A stretch of DNA of 25,545 nt from CAZJNX01 sp964547415 (GTDB lineage: Bacteria > Pseudomonadota > Alphaproteobacteria > Rhizobiales > Amorphaceae). Position numbers and translations under genes: made by a program. The notes below the pieces were generated by a model. The model was given only the letters and a program-made list of their open reading frames with translations. It made no database searches and had not been told where the DNA came from. Shown in pieces: positions 9,481-16,789 of the stretch (position 1 is its first letter; the number at the start of each line of letters is the position of its first letter). The stretch is taken from assembly GCA_964547415.1 (NCBI GenBank), contig CAZJNX010000040.1, forward strand, positions 1 through 25,545, in the 5' to 3' direction.

Positions 9481-9945
9481 CAGGTCCCAATACCCGGAAC
9501 GGGCTCACCCGTCCAGCATCGACATCATGACGGCGCGGGGACGGGCACCCCCCGGCCGGCGTGTCAGGGTCGCAGGAACGCAGCCGGCGGTCCGCGGGGC
9601 GGCGCGTCCGCCCGCCACCGGCCGTCGCCGCGTTGTCCGAAGGGATGATCCGCGAGGTCGGACGGGATGATCCGCCAGCGCCGCGCGCCGTGGACGAGGC
9701 ACGGCCGCTGCGCCGGGCGCCGTCGGGCGCGGCACGGGCTGCTGGGTCACGCCGCCGGTCGCGACCGACCCGGCCCGCGGACGGGACAGGCCTCGACCGC
9801 GTGCGGCCGAAGGCGGCGCCGGTGGGCGCGACGCCGCGAGGGGATCGCCGCCGCCCGGCCGGGCGGCGATCCCCCGTCCCGCCCGTTGCCGCGGGCGCGG
9901 GGCCGGGGCCGGTGGCAAAGGGCGGCAGCCCGCCGGGTCGGCGTG
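9481..9945. other. Gene-free GC-rich stretch
   Basis: I see no gene. Open frames on both strands are Arg/Pro/Gly-rich, lack ribosome-binding sites and resemble no family. The sequence grades into the ~69-bp repeat array to its right. Confidence 0.6.
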
Positions 9946-10511
9946 CGTCGACCGTGAGGGGCGACGGGCAACGGTCGCGGCAGGGGTGTGGCGACGGCGG
10001 CCGGGCCGGCGGGCGTCGAACGTGCGGGGCGACCGGAAGCGGTCGCAGCAGGGGCCGGGGACGAGAGCCGCCGGGCCGGCGGGCGTCGAACCTGAGGGGC
10101 GACGGAAAGCGGTCGCGGCAGGGGCGTGGCGACGGCCGCCGGGCCGGCGGGCGTCGAACGTGCGGGGCGACCGGAAGCGGTTGCGGCGGGGGCCGGGGGC
10201 GAGGGCCGCCGCGCCGGCGTGCGTCGAACGTGCGCGGCGACGGGCAGCGCTCGCGGCAGGGGTGGGGCGAGGGCCGCCGCGCCGGCGGGCGTCGAACGTG
10301 CGGGGCGACGGGCAGCGGTCGCGGCAAGGGCGCGGGGGCGCGGGCCGCCGCGCCGGCGGGCGTCGAACGTGCGCGGCGACAGGCAGCGGTCGCGGCAGGG
10401 GTGGGGCGAGGGCCGGCGGGCCGGCGGGCCGGCGGGCCGGCGGGCGTCGAACCTGAGGGGCGACGGGCAGCGGTCGCGGCAGGGGCGCGGGGCCGCGGTG
10501 GTGGCCGCCGT
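9946..10511. repeat. Tandem array, 8 units of ~69 bp with alternating 68/70-bp spacing
   Basis: Units start at CGTCG in 9946, 10014, 10084, 10152, 10222, 10290, 10361 and 10444, giving spacings of 68, 70, 68, 70, 68, 71 and 83 bp. Each contains a GCGAC...GGTCGC core and ends near GCCGGCGGG. In unit 2 the core is a 7-bp stem, GCGACCG-GAAG-CGGTCGC. Repeats are joined without unique spacers. The spacings are not all multiples of 3, so the array is not a coding repeat. The last unit is extended by a run of GCCGGCGG copies. I could not match the unit to a neighbouring gene. Confidence 0.85.
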
Positions 10512-10764
10512 GGCGGGGCGGCGTTCGCGGAGACGGCCAGCGCCGCGCCGGGCCGTCACGGGCACGGTCGACGAAGCGTCCGGCGCCCCGCGGACGATCG
10601 TCCGTCGGAGGGGCCGGCCGGTCGGATCATCCCCGGCCCCCTCCCCTCGCGCCGCGGCCCGGGCACGAGCGGCCCGGACGGAGGGGGCCGCGCCCGCCGG
10701 CCCACCCGCGAGGCCGCCGCGACCGGCGGGATCGCCCCCGGCCCGGAGCGCCCGCGGCGGATCG
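10512..10764. other. Gene-free stretch downstream of the repeat array
   Basis: No supportable gene or clear terminator. GC-rich sequence between the array and the 3' end of the minus-strand secreted-protein gene. Confidence 0.5.
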
Positions 10765-11325
10765 TCAGTCCTGCCGGGTGAACTCGATGCGGCTGACACG
10801 CTCGAGCGCGTCCGGATCGTCCACGTGGTCGTAGACGGATACGGAGTAGCTTCCCCCGGCCGGCGAGGTGATGCGCATCACCGCCTCGTTGTCGCCGTAG
10901 ACGGGCTTGGCGTAGGTCATCCTCAGTTCCAGCACGTCGCCGTCGAGGCTGCCCTCGAGCGTCGCCGGGCCGTTGTCGGCGCCGATGTAGGTGCCGGTGA
11001 AGGAGCCGTCGGGCCGAAGGGTGATCTCCGAGCCGATCTCCCGCCGGAAGATCACCATGGCGCGACATTCGCCCGCGGTCTTCGCCGTGTTGGCCTCCCG
11101 CGTGTTCTCCACGCGGCAGGCGATGGAGCGGGTCGAGCCGTCCTCGTCCCGGAGGACCTCGCCCTCGCCCGTCCACGTGCCGTTGAAGCTGTCGATGAAG
11201 GCTTCGCCCGCGGCGGCCGGCGCCGCGATGATGCAGGCAAGGAAGATGCCGGCGGACAGAGCGCGGGCGCGGGCCGTGCCCGCGCCCGCCGTTCGGCGCC
11301 CGGTGGGGCGATTGATGAATGTCAT
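10765..11325 (-). CDS. Secreted protein of unknown function (186 aa)
   Basis: N-terminal basic residues, a hydrophobic core (ALSAGIFLACIIAAPAAAG, about residues 22-40) and an AAA-G cleavage site make a convincing Sec signal peptide. The mature part is beta-rich and begins FNGTWTGEGEV, with later TGTYIGADNG and RITSPAGG. It has two cysteines (in SIACRVE and GECRAM) that may pair. The repeating 'W-x-G-E-G / G-S-F-T-G-T-Y' pattern recalls small lipocalin-like or avidin-like barrels, but I cannot assign a family. The ATG at 11325 has an AGGA 5-6 nt upstream. The gene stands alone; the next gene on the same strand is the protease, 1.4 kb away. Confidence 0.8.
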   Translation of the reverse strand: MTFINRPTGRRTAGAGTARARALSAGIFLACIIAAPAAAGEAFIDSFNGTWTGEGEVLRDEDGSTRSIACRVENTREANTAKTAGECRAMVIFRREIGSEITLRPDGSFTGTYIGADNGPATLEGSLDGDVLELRMTYAKPVYGDNEAVMRITSPAGGSYSVSVYDHVDDPDALERVSRIEFTRQD

Positions 11326-11364
11326 CGTGGTCCTGCGACGGTTCTGACAGAAGGATCGACGGGC

Positions 11365-11370
11365 GTTATA
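11365..11370 (-). promoter_or_regulatory. Possible -10 box for the 186-aa secreted protein
   Basis: TATAAC read on the minus strand, about 40 bp upstream of the ATG at 11325, in otherwise very GC-rich DNA. No convincing -35 is visible at 16-18 bp spacing. Confidence 0.3.
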
Positions 11371-11460
11371 GGGCGGGCTGCAGCCGTTCGCCACATCGTC
11401 TCCACCCGCCGGGCAAGCCAAAAGCGAGCCTCGAACCCGAACCCATGGACAGACCGACCG

Positions 11461-11709
11461 ATGCGACACGCACGCGATGGACACCACACGCCGCCGCGCC
11501 GCCGCCGCGATCTCGGCATCGCCGTCCTCACCGCGCTCACCATGACGGCGGCCGCCGTCGGCAGCGCGATCGCCGACCGGGGCGCGAGGGTGGACAAGGC
11601 CATGCAGCCGACGCTCGGACCGGCCGCCGACGACGGGTCGCTGACCGCGACGCGCCAGGACCTCCGGCGGGTGCTTCCGGTCCCCGCCGCCCCGGACGAT
11701 CGGGCCTGA
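11461..11709 (+). CDS. Possible small exported peptide (82 aa)
   Basis: The frame encodes a basic N-terminus (His/Arg-rich), then a hydrophobic segment at about 17-38 (from DLGIAVLTAL to GSAIA) that could be a signal peptide or membrane anchor, then a short hydrophilic tail. It is transcribed divergently from the 186-aa secreted-protein gene. Only a poor ribosome-binding site is visible, and there is no recognisable family. In DNA this GC-rich, open frames arise easily, so the call is weak. Confidence 0.35.
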   Translation: MRHARDGHHTPPRRRRDLGIAVLTALTMTAAAVGSAIADRGARVDKAMQPTLGPAADDGSLTATRQDLRRVLPVPAAPDDRA

Positions 11710-11722
11710 CGCGCCCCCGCCG

Positions 11723-11777
11723 CCGCCGCTCCCGCCCCCTCGCAGGTGCCGCTCCGCGGAGGCGAGGGAAGCGGCGG
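11723..11777 (+). terminator. Long imperfect hairpin before the cob cluster
   Basis: The arms CCGCCGCT (11723-11730) and CCCTCGC (11737-11743) pair with AGCGGCGG (11770-11777) and GCGAGGG (11762-11768). The left arm has a 6-nt internal bulge, and the loop is about 18 nt. There is no T-tract. It lies just after the possible 82-aa gene and could insulate the cob cluster. Confidence 0.4.
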
Positions 11778-12025
11778 GGGCGGCCGGATGCCGCCGCGAC
11801 GCGCCGCCGCCCGCTTGAGCCGGCCGCACCCAGCTGCTAGCAATCGCGGCGAAACGAACCGCAGCGTTCCCCCGAGGGACTGAGAGAGATCGCGGTGCGG
11901 CCGACCCAACCCGGGGGCCAACGCCGCGGCTGCCGGTCGTGCCCGAGGACCCGGCCGCGCCGGGCCCGCGCCCGTCCGCTCTTGCCCGCGGGGGCTCGCT
12001 CGGCGACACCCGAGGGAGCACCGGA
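11778..12025 (+). other. Leader region of the cob cluster
   Basis: Non-coding stretch upstream of the CbiX-CobH gene. It ends in an AGGGAG Shine-Dalgarno 8-9 nt before ATG 12026. I looked for a cobalamin riboswitch: the B12-box core GCCACTG and the other conserved blocks are missing. Confidence 0.5.
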
Positions 12026-13804
12026 ATGGATCAGGCGACGGGCGAGCGGATCGGCGTCATGGTGTGCGGCCACGGCTCGCGCTCGGCCGCGGCGGTGGAG
12101 GAGTTCGCCGGCGTCGCCGCCGCGATCGCCCGCCGCTTTCCCGAGTGGCCGGTGGAGCACGGCTACCTGGAGTTCGCCAACCCCGTCATCGCCGACGGGC
12201 TCGACCGGCTGCGCGAGCGGGGCGCGAACCGCATCCTCGCCGTGCCGGGCATGCTGTTCGCCGCCGCCCACGCCAAGAACGACATCCCCTCCGTCCTCAA
12301 CACCTACAAGGCCCGCCACGGCATCCGCATCGACTACGGGCGCGAGCTCGGCGTCGATCCGAAGATGCTGAAGGCCGCCGCCGACCGCATCGCCGCCGCG
12401 AGCGCCGCGCTCGACCGCCGCCACGGGACGCGGCCGGCCGCCGACACCTGCCTCGTCGTCGTCGGCCGCGGCGCCTCGGACCCGGACGCCAACGCCAACG
12501 TCGCCAAGGTGGCGCGCCTCCTGTGGGAGGGCTTCGGCTTCGGCTGGTGCGAGACGGCCTACTCCGGCGTCACCTTCCCCCTCGTGGAGCCCGCGCTCGA
12601 GAAGGTGACCCGCCTCGGCTTCCCGCGGGTGATCGTCTTTCCCTACTTCCTCTTCACCGGGGTCCTGATCGACCGGATCTACGGCTTCACCGACCGCGTC
12701 GCCGAGCGCCACCCCGAGATCGCCTTCGCCAAGGCGGGCTACCTCGGCGACCACCCGATGGTGGTGGAGACCTTCGCCGAGCGCATCGTCGACATCGTCG
12801 GCGGCGAGGTCGCCATGAACTGCCAGATGTGCAAGTACCGCGCGCAGGTGCTCGGCTTCGAGGCGGACGTGGGCGCTCCCCAGGAAAGCCACCACCACCA
12901 CGTGGAGGGCAAGGGCGCCTCCGCCCCCGGCTCCACGGTCGCCGACTGCCCGCTGTGCGAGGACTTCTGCACCGGCGCCTGCCGCGTCACCCAGATGAAG
13001 GCGGCCCGCGATGCCGGCGGGCACCACCACCACGACGGCCACCACCATCCTCACGGCCATCACCACCACGACGGCGGCGACGGCCACCACCACCACCACC
13101 ACCCCTACCCCCACGAGGACCACCCGCTCGGGCCCGTGAGCGTGCTCGAACGCCCGGCGGAGGAGGCCGCGCCGGCCGTGCTCACCGATCCGGACGCGAT
13201 CACCGCCCGCTCCTTCGAGATCATCCGGCGGGAGGCGGACTTCTCGCGCTTCGCCCCCGACGCGGTGCCGCTCGCCGAACGCATCGTCCACGCCTCGGGC
13301 ATGACGGACGTCGTGGAGGACCTGCGCATCGCGCCCGGCCTCGCCGCGGCCACGGTGGAAGCGATCGCGGCCGGGCGCCCCGTCCTCGTGGACGCCCGGG
13401 CGGTGGAGGCGATGGCGGCCCGCCGCGCCCTCCCGGCGGGGGCGCGCATCGGCTGCCTCGTCGACGCGCCGGAGGCCGCCGCCGAGGCGGCACGGCGGGG
13501 CACCACCCGCTCGGCCGCGGCTGTGCGCCTGTGGGGGGAGGAGATGGCGGGCGCGGTCGTCGTCATCGGCAACGCGCCGACCGCCCTCTTCGAGCTCCTG
13601 GCGATCCTCGAGGAGGGCGGGCCGGTTCCGGCCGCCGTCCACGCCTTCCCGGTCGGCTTCGTGGGCGCGGCCGAATCGAAGGCCGCCCTCGCCGCCCGCA
13701 CGCCGCCCTTCCCCTTCGCCACCCTCCTCGGCCGGCGGGGCGGCAGTGCCATCGCCGCCGCCTCCTTCAACGCGGCGGTGCTCGCCGCGGGCAACGGCCG
13801 GTGA
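12026..13804 (+). CDS. CbiX-CobH fusion: sirohydrochlorin cobaltochelatase + precorrin-8X methylmutase
   Basis: 592 aa in one uninterrupted frame. Residues 1-260 are a long-form CbiX, which inserts Co2+ into sirohydrochlorin; it has His15 in CGHGSRS and His82 in AHAKNDIP. Then come an MxCxxC motif (Met264, Cys266, Cys269) like the Fe-S motif of CbiX-L enzymes, HHHH (289-292), a second cluster CPLCEDFCTGAC (Cys308, 311, 315, 319) and a His-rich stretch with 20 His between 333 and 366. From about 370 to the end it is CobH/CbiC, which moves the C11 methyl to C12; it shows RIVHASGM (catalytic-type His422), AVRLWGEEM and GNAPTALFEL. The start has AGGGAG upstream. The stop overlaps the GTG of cobL. 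The fusion joins an early and the last ring-building step. The His tract probably stores or delivers metal. Confidence 0.93.
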   Translation: MDQATGERIGVMVCGHGSRSAAAVEEFAGVAAAIARRFPEWPVEHGYLEFANPVIADGLDRLRERGANRILAVPGMLFAAAHAKNDIPSVLNTYKARHGIRIDYGRELGVDPKMLKAAADRIAAASAALDRRHGTRPAADTCLVVVGRGASDPDANANVAKVARLLWEGFGFGWCETAYSGVTFPLVEPALEKVTRLGFPRVIVFPYFLFTGVLIDRIYGFTDRVAERHPEIAFAKAGYLGDHPMVVETFAERIVDIVGGEVAMNCQMCKYRAQVLGFEADVGAPQESHHHHVEGKGASAPGSTVADCPLCEDFCTGACRVTQMKAARDAGGHHHHDGHHHPHGHHHHDGGDGHHHHHHPYPHEDHPLGPVSVLERPAEEAAPAVLTDPDAITARSFEIIRREADFSRFAPDAVPLAERIVHASGMTDVVEDLRIAPGLAAATVEAIAAGRPVLVDARAVEAMAARRALPAGARIGCLVDAPEAAAEAARRGTTRSAAAVRLWGEEMAGAVVVIGNAPTALFELLAILEEGGPVPAAVHAFPVGFVGAAESKAALAARTPPFPFATLLGRRGGSAIAAASFNAAVLAAGNGR

Positions 13805-15018
13805 GCGGGGGCCCTTGGCTCACCGTCGTGGGCACCCTCGCCGACGGCACCCTCGCCCCGGGTGCCTCGCCGGATCTCCTCGCCGGCGCCTCGGCCGTGT
13901 ACGGCTCGGCCCGGCTCCTCGAGGCCGCCGGCGTGCCCGCGGACCGGCGGGCGCCCTGGCCGCGCCCGTTCGCGGACGGCATCGAGGCCGTCTGCCGGCG
14001 GCGCGGCGAGCCGGTGACCGTGCTCGCCACCGGGGACCCGATGCACCACGGCGTCGGCGCAACCCTCGCCGCCCGCGTGCCGCCGGAGGAGATGCGCGTC
14101 CTGCCGGCCCCGTCCGCCTTCGCGCTCGCCGCCGCGCGCCTTTGCTGGCCGCTCGCGGACGTGCTGTGCCTGTCGCTCCACGACCGGCCGGTGGAGACGC
14201 TCCACCGCCACCTTTCGCCCGGCCGGCGCATCCTGTGCCTCACCCGCGACGGGTCGACGCCCGCCGCCGTCGCCCGCCTCCTCGTCGAGACCGGGCTCGG
14301 GGACAGCCGCCTGTGGGTGCTCGAGGCCATGGGCACGCCGCGGGAGCGGATCATCGCCGCCCGCGCCGACGAGGGGCTTCCCGAGACGGATCCGCTCAAC
14401 GTGCTCGCCATCGCCGCGGCGGGGCAGGACGGGCGGGGCGCGGCCGGCCGGACCGTGCCGGGCCTGCCGGACGGGGCCTACGAGCACGACGGTCAGATCA
14501 CGAAGGCGGACGTCCGTGCCCTGACGCTCGCCGCCCTCGCGCCGCTGCCGGGCGAGCACCTGTGGGACGTGGGCGCGGGCTCGGGCTCGGTGGCCATCGA
14601 GTGGTGCCGCGCCGCCACCGGCGCCACCGCCACCGCCTTCGAGCGCTCGCCCGCACGGGCCGCCCTCCTCGCCCGCAACGCCCGGCGCCTCGGCACGCCC
14701 GAGGTCGCCCTCGTCGAGGGCGACGCGGCCGACACGCTGCCGGCGCGGGCGGAGCGGCCGGACGCGGTGTTTCTCGGCGGGGCGGTTTCCGACGAGCGGG
14801 TCTTCGAGGCGGCCTTCGCCGCGCTGCGGCCGGGCGGGCGGCTTCTCGCCAACGCGGTGACGCTGGAGGCGGAGGCGGCGCTTCTCGCCCGGCGGGCGCG
14901 GCTCGGCGGCGCGCTCGTGCGCCTGTCGGTCGAAGTAGCCGAGCCGGTGGGCGGCTTCACCGCCTTCGCCCCGAAGCGCCCCGTCGTCCAGTGGCGCCTG
15001 CGGAAGGTCGCGCCGTGA
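13801..15018 (+). CDS. cobL: Precorrin-6Y C5,15-methyltransferase (decarboxylating), CbiE-CbiT fused
   Basis: 405 aa with a GTG start that overlaps the stop of the CbiX-CobH gene (GTGA), so the two are translationally coupled. The N-terminal half is the tetrapyrrole-methylase CbiE domain (VLATGDPMHHG near residues 75-84). The C-terminal half is the CbiT class I methyltransferase with DVGAGSGSVAIEW at about 255-267. It methylates C5 and C15 and decarboxylates the C12 acetate side chain; in a cobalt-early pathway the substrate is cobalt-precorrin-7 / -6B. The last 59 codons belong to a 228-bp tandem duplication: a second copy with two synonymous differences follows the stop in the same frame. 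Confidence 0.95.
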   Translation: MSGGPWLTVVGTLADGTLAPGASPDLLAGASAVYGSARLLEAAGVPADRRAPWPRPFADGIEAVCRRRGEPVTVLATGDPMHHGVGATLAARVPPEEMRVLPAPSAFALAAARLCWPLADVLCLSLHDRPVETLHRHLSPGRRILCLTRDGSTPAAVARLLVETGLGDSRLWVLEAMGTPRERIIAARADEGLPETDPLNVLAIAAAGQDGRGAAGRTVPGLPDGAYEHDGQITKADVRALTLAALAPLPGEHLWDVGAGSGSVAIEWCRAATGATATAFERSPARAALLARNARRLGTPEVALVEGDAADTLPARAERPDAVFLGGAVSDERVFEAAFAALRPGGRLLANAVTLEAEAALLARRARLGGALVRLSVEVAEPVGGFTAFAPKRPVVQWRLRKVAP

Positions 15019-15297
15019 GGGGCCGCCTTCACCGGACGGGCATCGCCCGCAGCGCTCCGGGGCGCCCGGCTTCTCGCCAACGCGGTGACGCTGGAGGCGG
15101 AGGCGGCGCTCCTCGCCCGGCGGGCGCGGCTCGGCGGCGCGCTCGTGCGCCTGTCGGTCGAAGTGGCCGAGCCGGTGGGCGGCTTCACCGCCTTCGCCCC
15201 GAAGCGCCCCGTCGTCCAGTGGCGCCTGCGGAAGGTCGCGCCGTGAGGGGCCGCCTTCACCGGACGGGCATCGCCCGCAGCGCTCCGGGGCGCCCGG
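14842..15297 (+). repeat. 228-bp tandem duplication of the cobL 3' end
   Basis: Copy 1 is 14842-15069 (last 59 codons of cobL plus 51 bp after the stop) and copy 2 is 15070-15297. I count two differences in 228 bp, CTT/CTC and GTA/GTG, both at third codon positions and synonymous. Copy 2 keeps the cobL frame and repeats its TGA at 15244-15246. The breakpoints share CGG. This is a recent direct duplication, not an assembly echo of identical sequence. Confidence 0.97.
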
Positions 15298-15324
15298 TCG
15301 CCGTCGTCGCGCCCCGGATCCCGC

Positions 15325-15905
15325 GGGCGTGCGGCTGCCCGTCGCCCTCGGGCCGCGCCCCTGGCGTCCGGCGGCGGACCGCGGCGCGCCCCATCGCCCC
15401 GCGAGCGGACGCGATGGCCGCGCTCCTTCCCGTGGCCACGCGGGCCTGCGAGCGAACCGCCGTCGACCGGGTGGCTCGCCCGGCGGCGGTCCACCCGCTC
15501 CCCGCCGCCCGCCCGGGCGGTCCGGCAGGCCGAAACGCCCCCTTCGCCGCCGGATCGGCGACCGTCCCGATGGCGGCCGCCCGCATCGCCCGCCCGGCCC
15601 ACCGCGCCAGCGCCACGCCGAGGGTTCCCCGTCCCGGGGCGCCCCGGGAAGGTCGCGCCACGCCCGGCCGCAGCGACACCACGGTCGCCCGCCCCCGCGA
15701 CCGGACGCGTCGGCCGCACGAGGCCGCCCGGCGGATCGCGGCGCCCGTGGCCGTCGCCCGTCCCGGTCCCGTGGGCCGCGTCCCCCTCGCCCGGACGACC
15801 GCGGCACGCCTTCGCGCCCTGGCGGCTGAGGCCGCGCGCCACCTCGGCTCCATGGCCGCGCCCGGCCGCACCGCCCGCCACGCGGCGACGGGCGGCCACC
15901 CCCGG
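15325..15905 (+). pseudogene. Degenerate copies of the 5' part of cobI upstream of cobI
   Basis: Around 15720-15800 the DNA encodes EAARRIAAPVAVARPGPVGR, which aligns without gaps with KAARRIAEARAVAYPVPVGR of CobI (residues 21-40; 14 of 20 identical), and continues VPLARTTAAR against EPLARAIAAR. An 18-nt DNA block (GGCCGCCCGGCGGATCGC) is identical at 15722 and 16150. A second copy near 15333-15385 reads CPSPSGRAP against YPVPVGREP. A third, weaker one lies near 15620. None has a start signal. Nothing else gene-like occupies 15298-16087. Confidence 0.75.
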
Positions 15906-16087
15906 CGCGCCGCGACCGGGGACGCCGAAGCCCGCACGAGCGGGCCTGGCGAGCGTGCCGCCGGCCCCTTCCCCGGCGCGGCGCGGCCGGACGCTCTCCC
16001 TGCCACCGCCGACCGGGCCCGCGCGGCGGGCGGCGGGATCGAGCGGGCGCGCCCCGCCGTCCGGCGGCGCCTGCGCACGGCGGCGCC

Positions 16088-16789
16088 ATGACCGGCCGTC
16101 TCCACGTGGTGGGCGTCGGGCCCGGCGACCCGGAGCTCCTGACCCTCAAGGCCGCCCGGCGGATCGCCGAGGCCCGCGCCGTCGCCTACCCGGTCCCGGT
16201 CGGGCGCGAGCCCCTCGCCCGGGCGATCGCGGCCCGCCACCTCGGGCCGGAAACGGAAGAGATCGCCTACCCCCTCCCCATGGCCGAGGACCCCGCCCCC
16301 GGCCGCGCCGCCTACGACGCGGCCGCCGGGCGGATCGCCGCCGTCCTCGAAACGGGCGGCGCCGTCGCCCTCCTCGTCGAGGGGGACCCGCTCCTGTACG
16401 GCAGCGCGAGCGCCCTCGTGGACCGCCTCGCCGGCCGCTTCCCGGTGGAGGTGGTGCCCGGCATCGTCTCCGCGACCGCGACGGCGGCCCGCCTCGCCCT
16501 CCCCCTCGTGCGGCGCGCGGACATCCTGTCGATCGTGCCCGCCACCGCGCCCGCCCACCGGCTGGAGGGAGCGGTCGGGGCCGCCGACGCCCTCGCGATC
16601 CTCAAGGTCGGCCGCCGCTTCGACGCCGTGCGCGCCCTCCTCGAACGGGCCGGCCGCGCCGAAGGCGCCTTCCTCGCCGTCCACGCCACCCGCGAGGAGG
16701 AGACGATCCTGCCCCTTCGGGACGCGCCGGCGGGCGAGAAACCCTACTTCTCGCTGGTGCTCGCACCCGCGCGGCGGGCCGCGCCATGA
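16088..16789 (+). CDS. cobI: Precorrin-2 / cobalt-factor II C20-methyltransferase
   Basis: 233 aa, normal for CobI/CbiL. It transfers a methyl group from S-adenosylmethionine to C20 of (cobalt-)precorrin-2. Tetrapyrrole-methylase signatures are VGVGPGDPELLTLKAAR (8-24), EGDPLLYGSAS (98-108) and VPGIVSATA (123-131). The ATG at 16088 has only a poor Shine-Dalgarno. The start is fixed by the Gly-rich first strand, which normally begins within the first ten residues. The stop overlaps the next start (ATGA, 16786-16789). A ~790-bp tract of decayed cobI-like sequence lies between this gene and the cobL duplication. CbiX and CbiG in the cluster suggest the cobalt-containing substrate (CbiL role). 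Confidence 0.93.
   Translation: MTGRLHVVGVGPGDPELLTLKAARRIAEARAVAYPVPVGREPLARAIAARHLGPETEEIAYPLPMAEDPAPGRAAYDAAAGRIAAVLETGGAVALLVEGDPLLYGSASALVDRLAGRFPVEVVPGIVSATATAARLALPLVRRADILSIVPATAPAHRLEGAVGAADALAILKVGRRFDAVRALLERAGRAEGAFLAVHATREEETILPLRDAPAGEKPYFSLVLAPARRAAP

Noticed and set aside
9946..10511. CRISPR array
   Set aside because: Repeats are contiguous ~69-bp units without unique spacers, they vary between units, and there are no cas genes.
11870..11940. TPP-riboswitch-like ACTGAGAG...GACCCAACC stretch
   Set aside because: Only fragments match; the 5' GGGGTGC element and the closing stem are absent, and the gene is unrelated to thiamine.
11778..12025. Cobalamin riboswitch upstream of the cob cluster
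   Set aside because: Expected from context, but neither the B12-box GCCACTG nor the other conserved blocks can be found in this leader.
13018..13126. Poly-His tract as a vector tag or sequencing artefact
   Set aside because: His-rich regions are known in long CbiX proteins, the codons are mixed (CAC/CAT) with Asp/Gly interruptions, and the frame continues into CobH.
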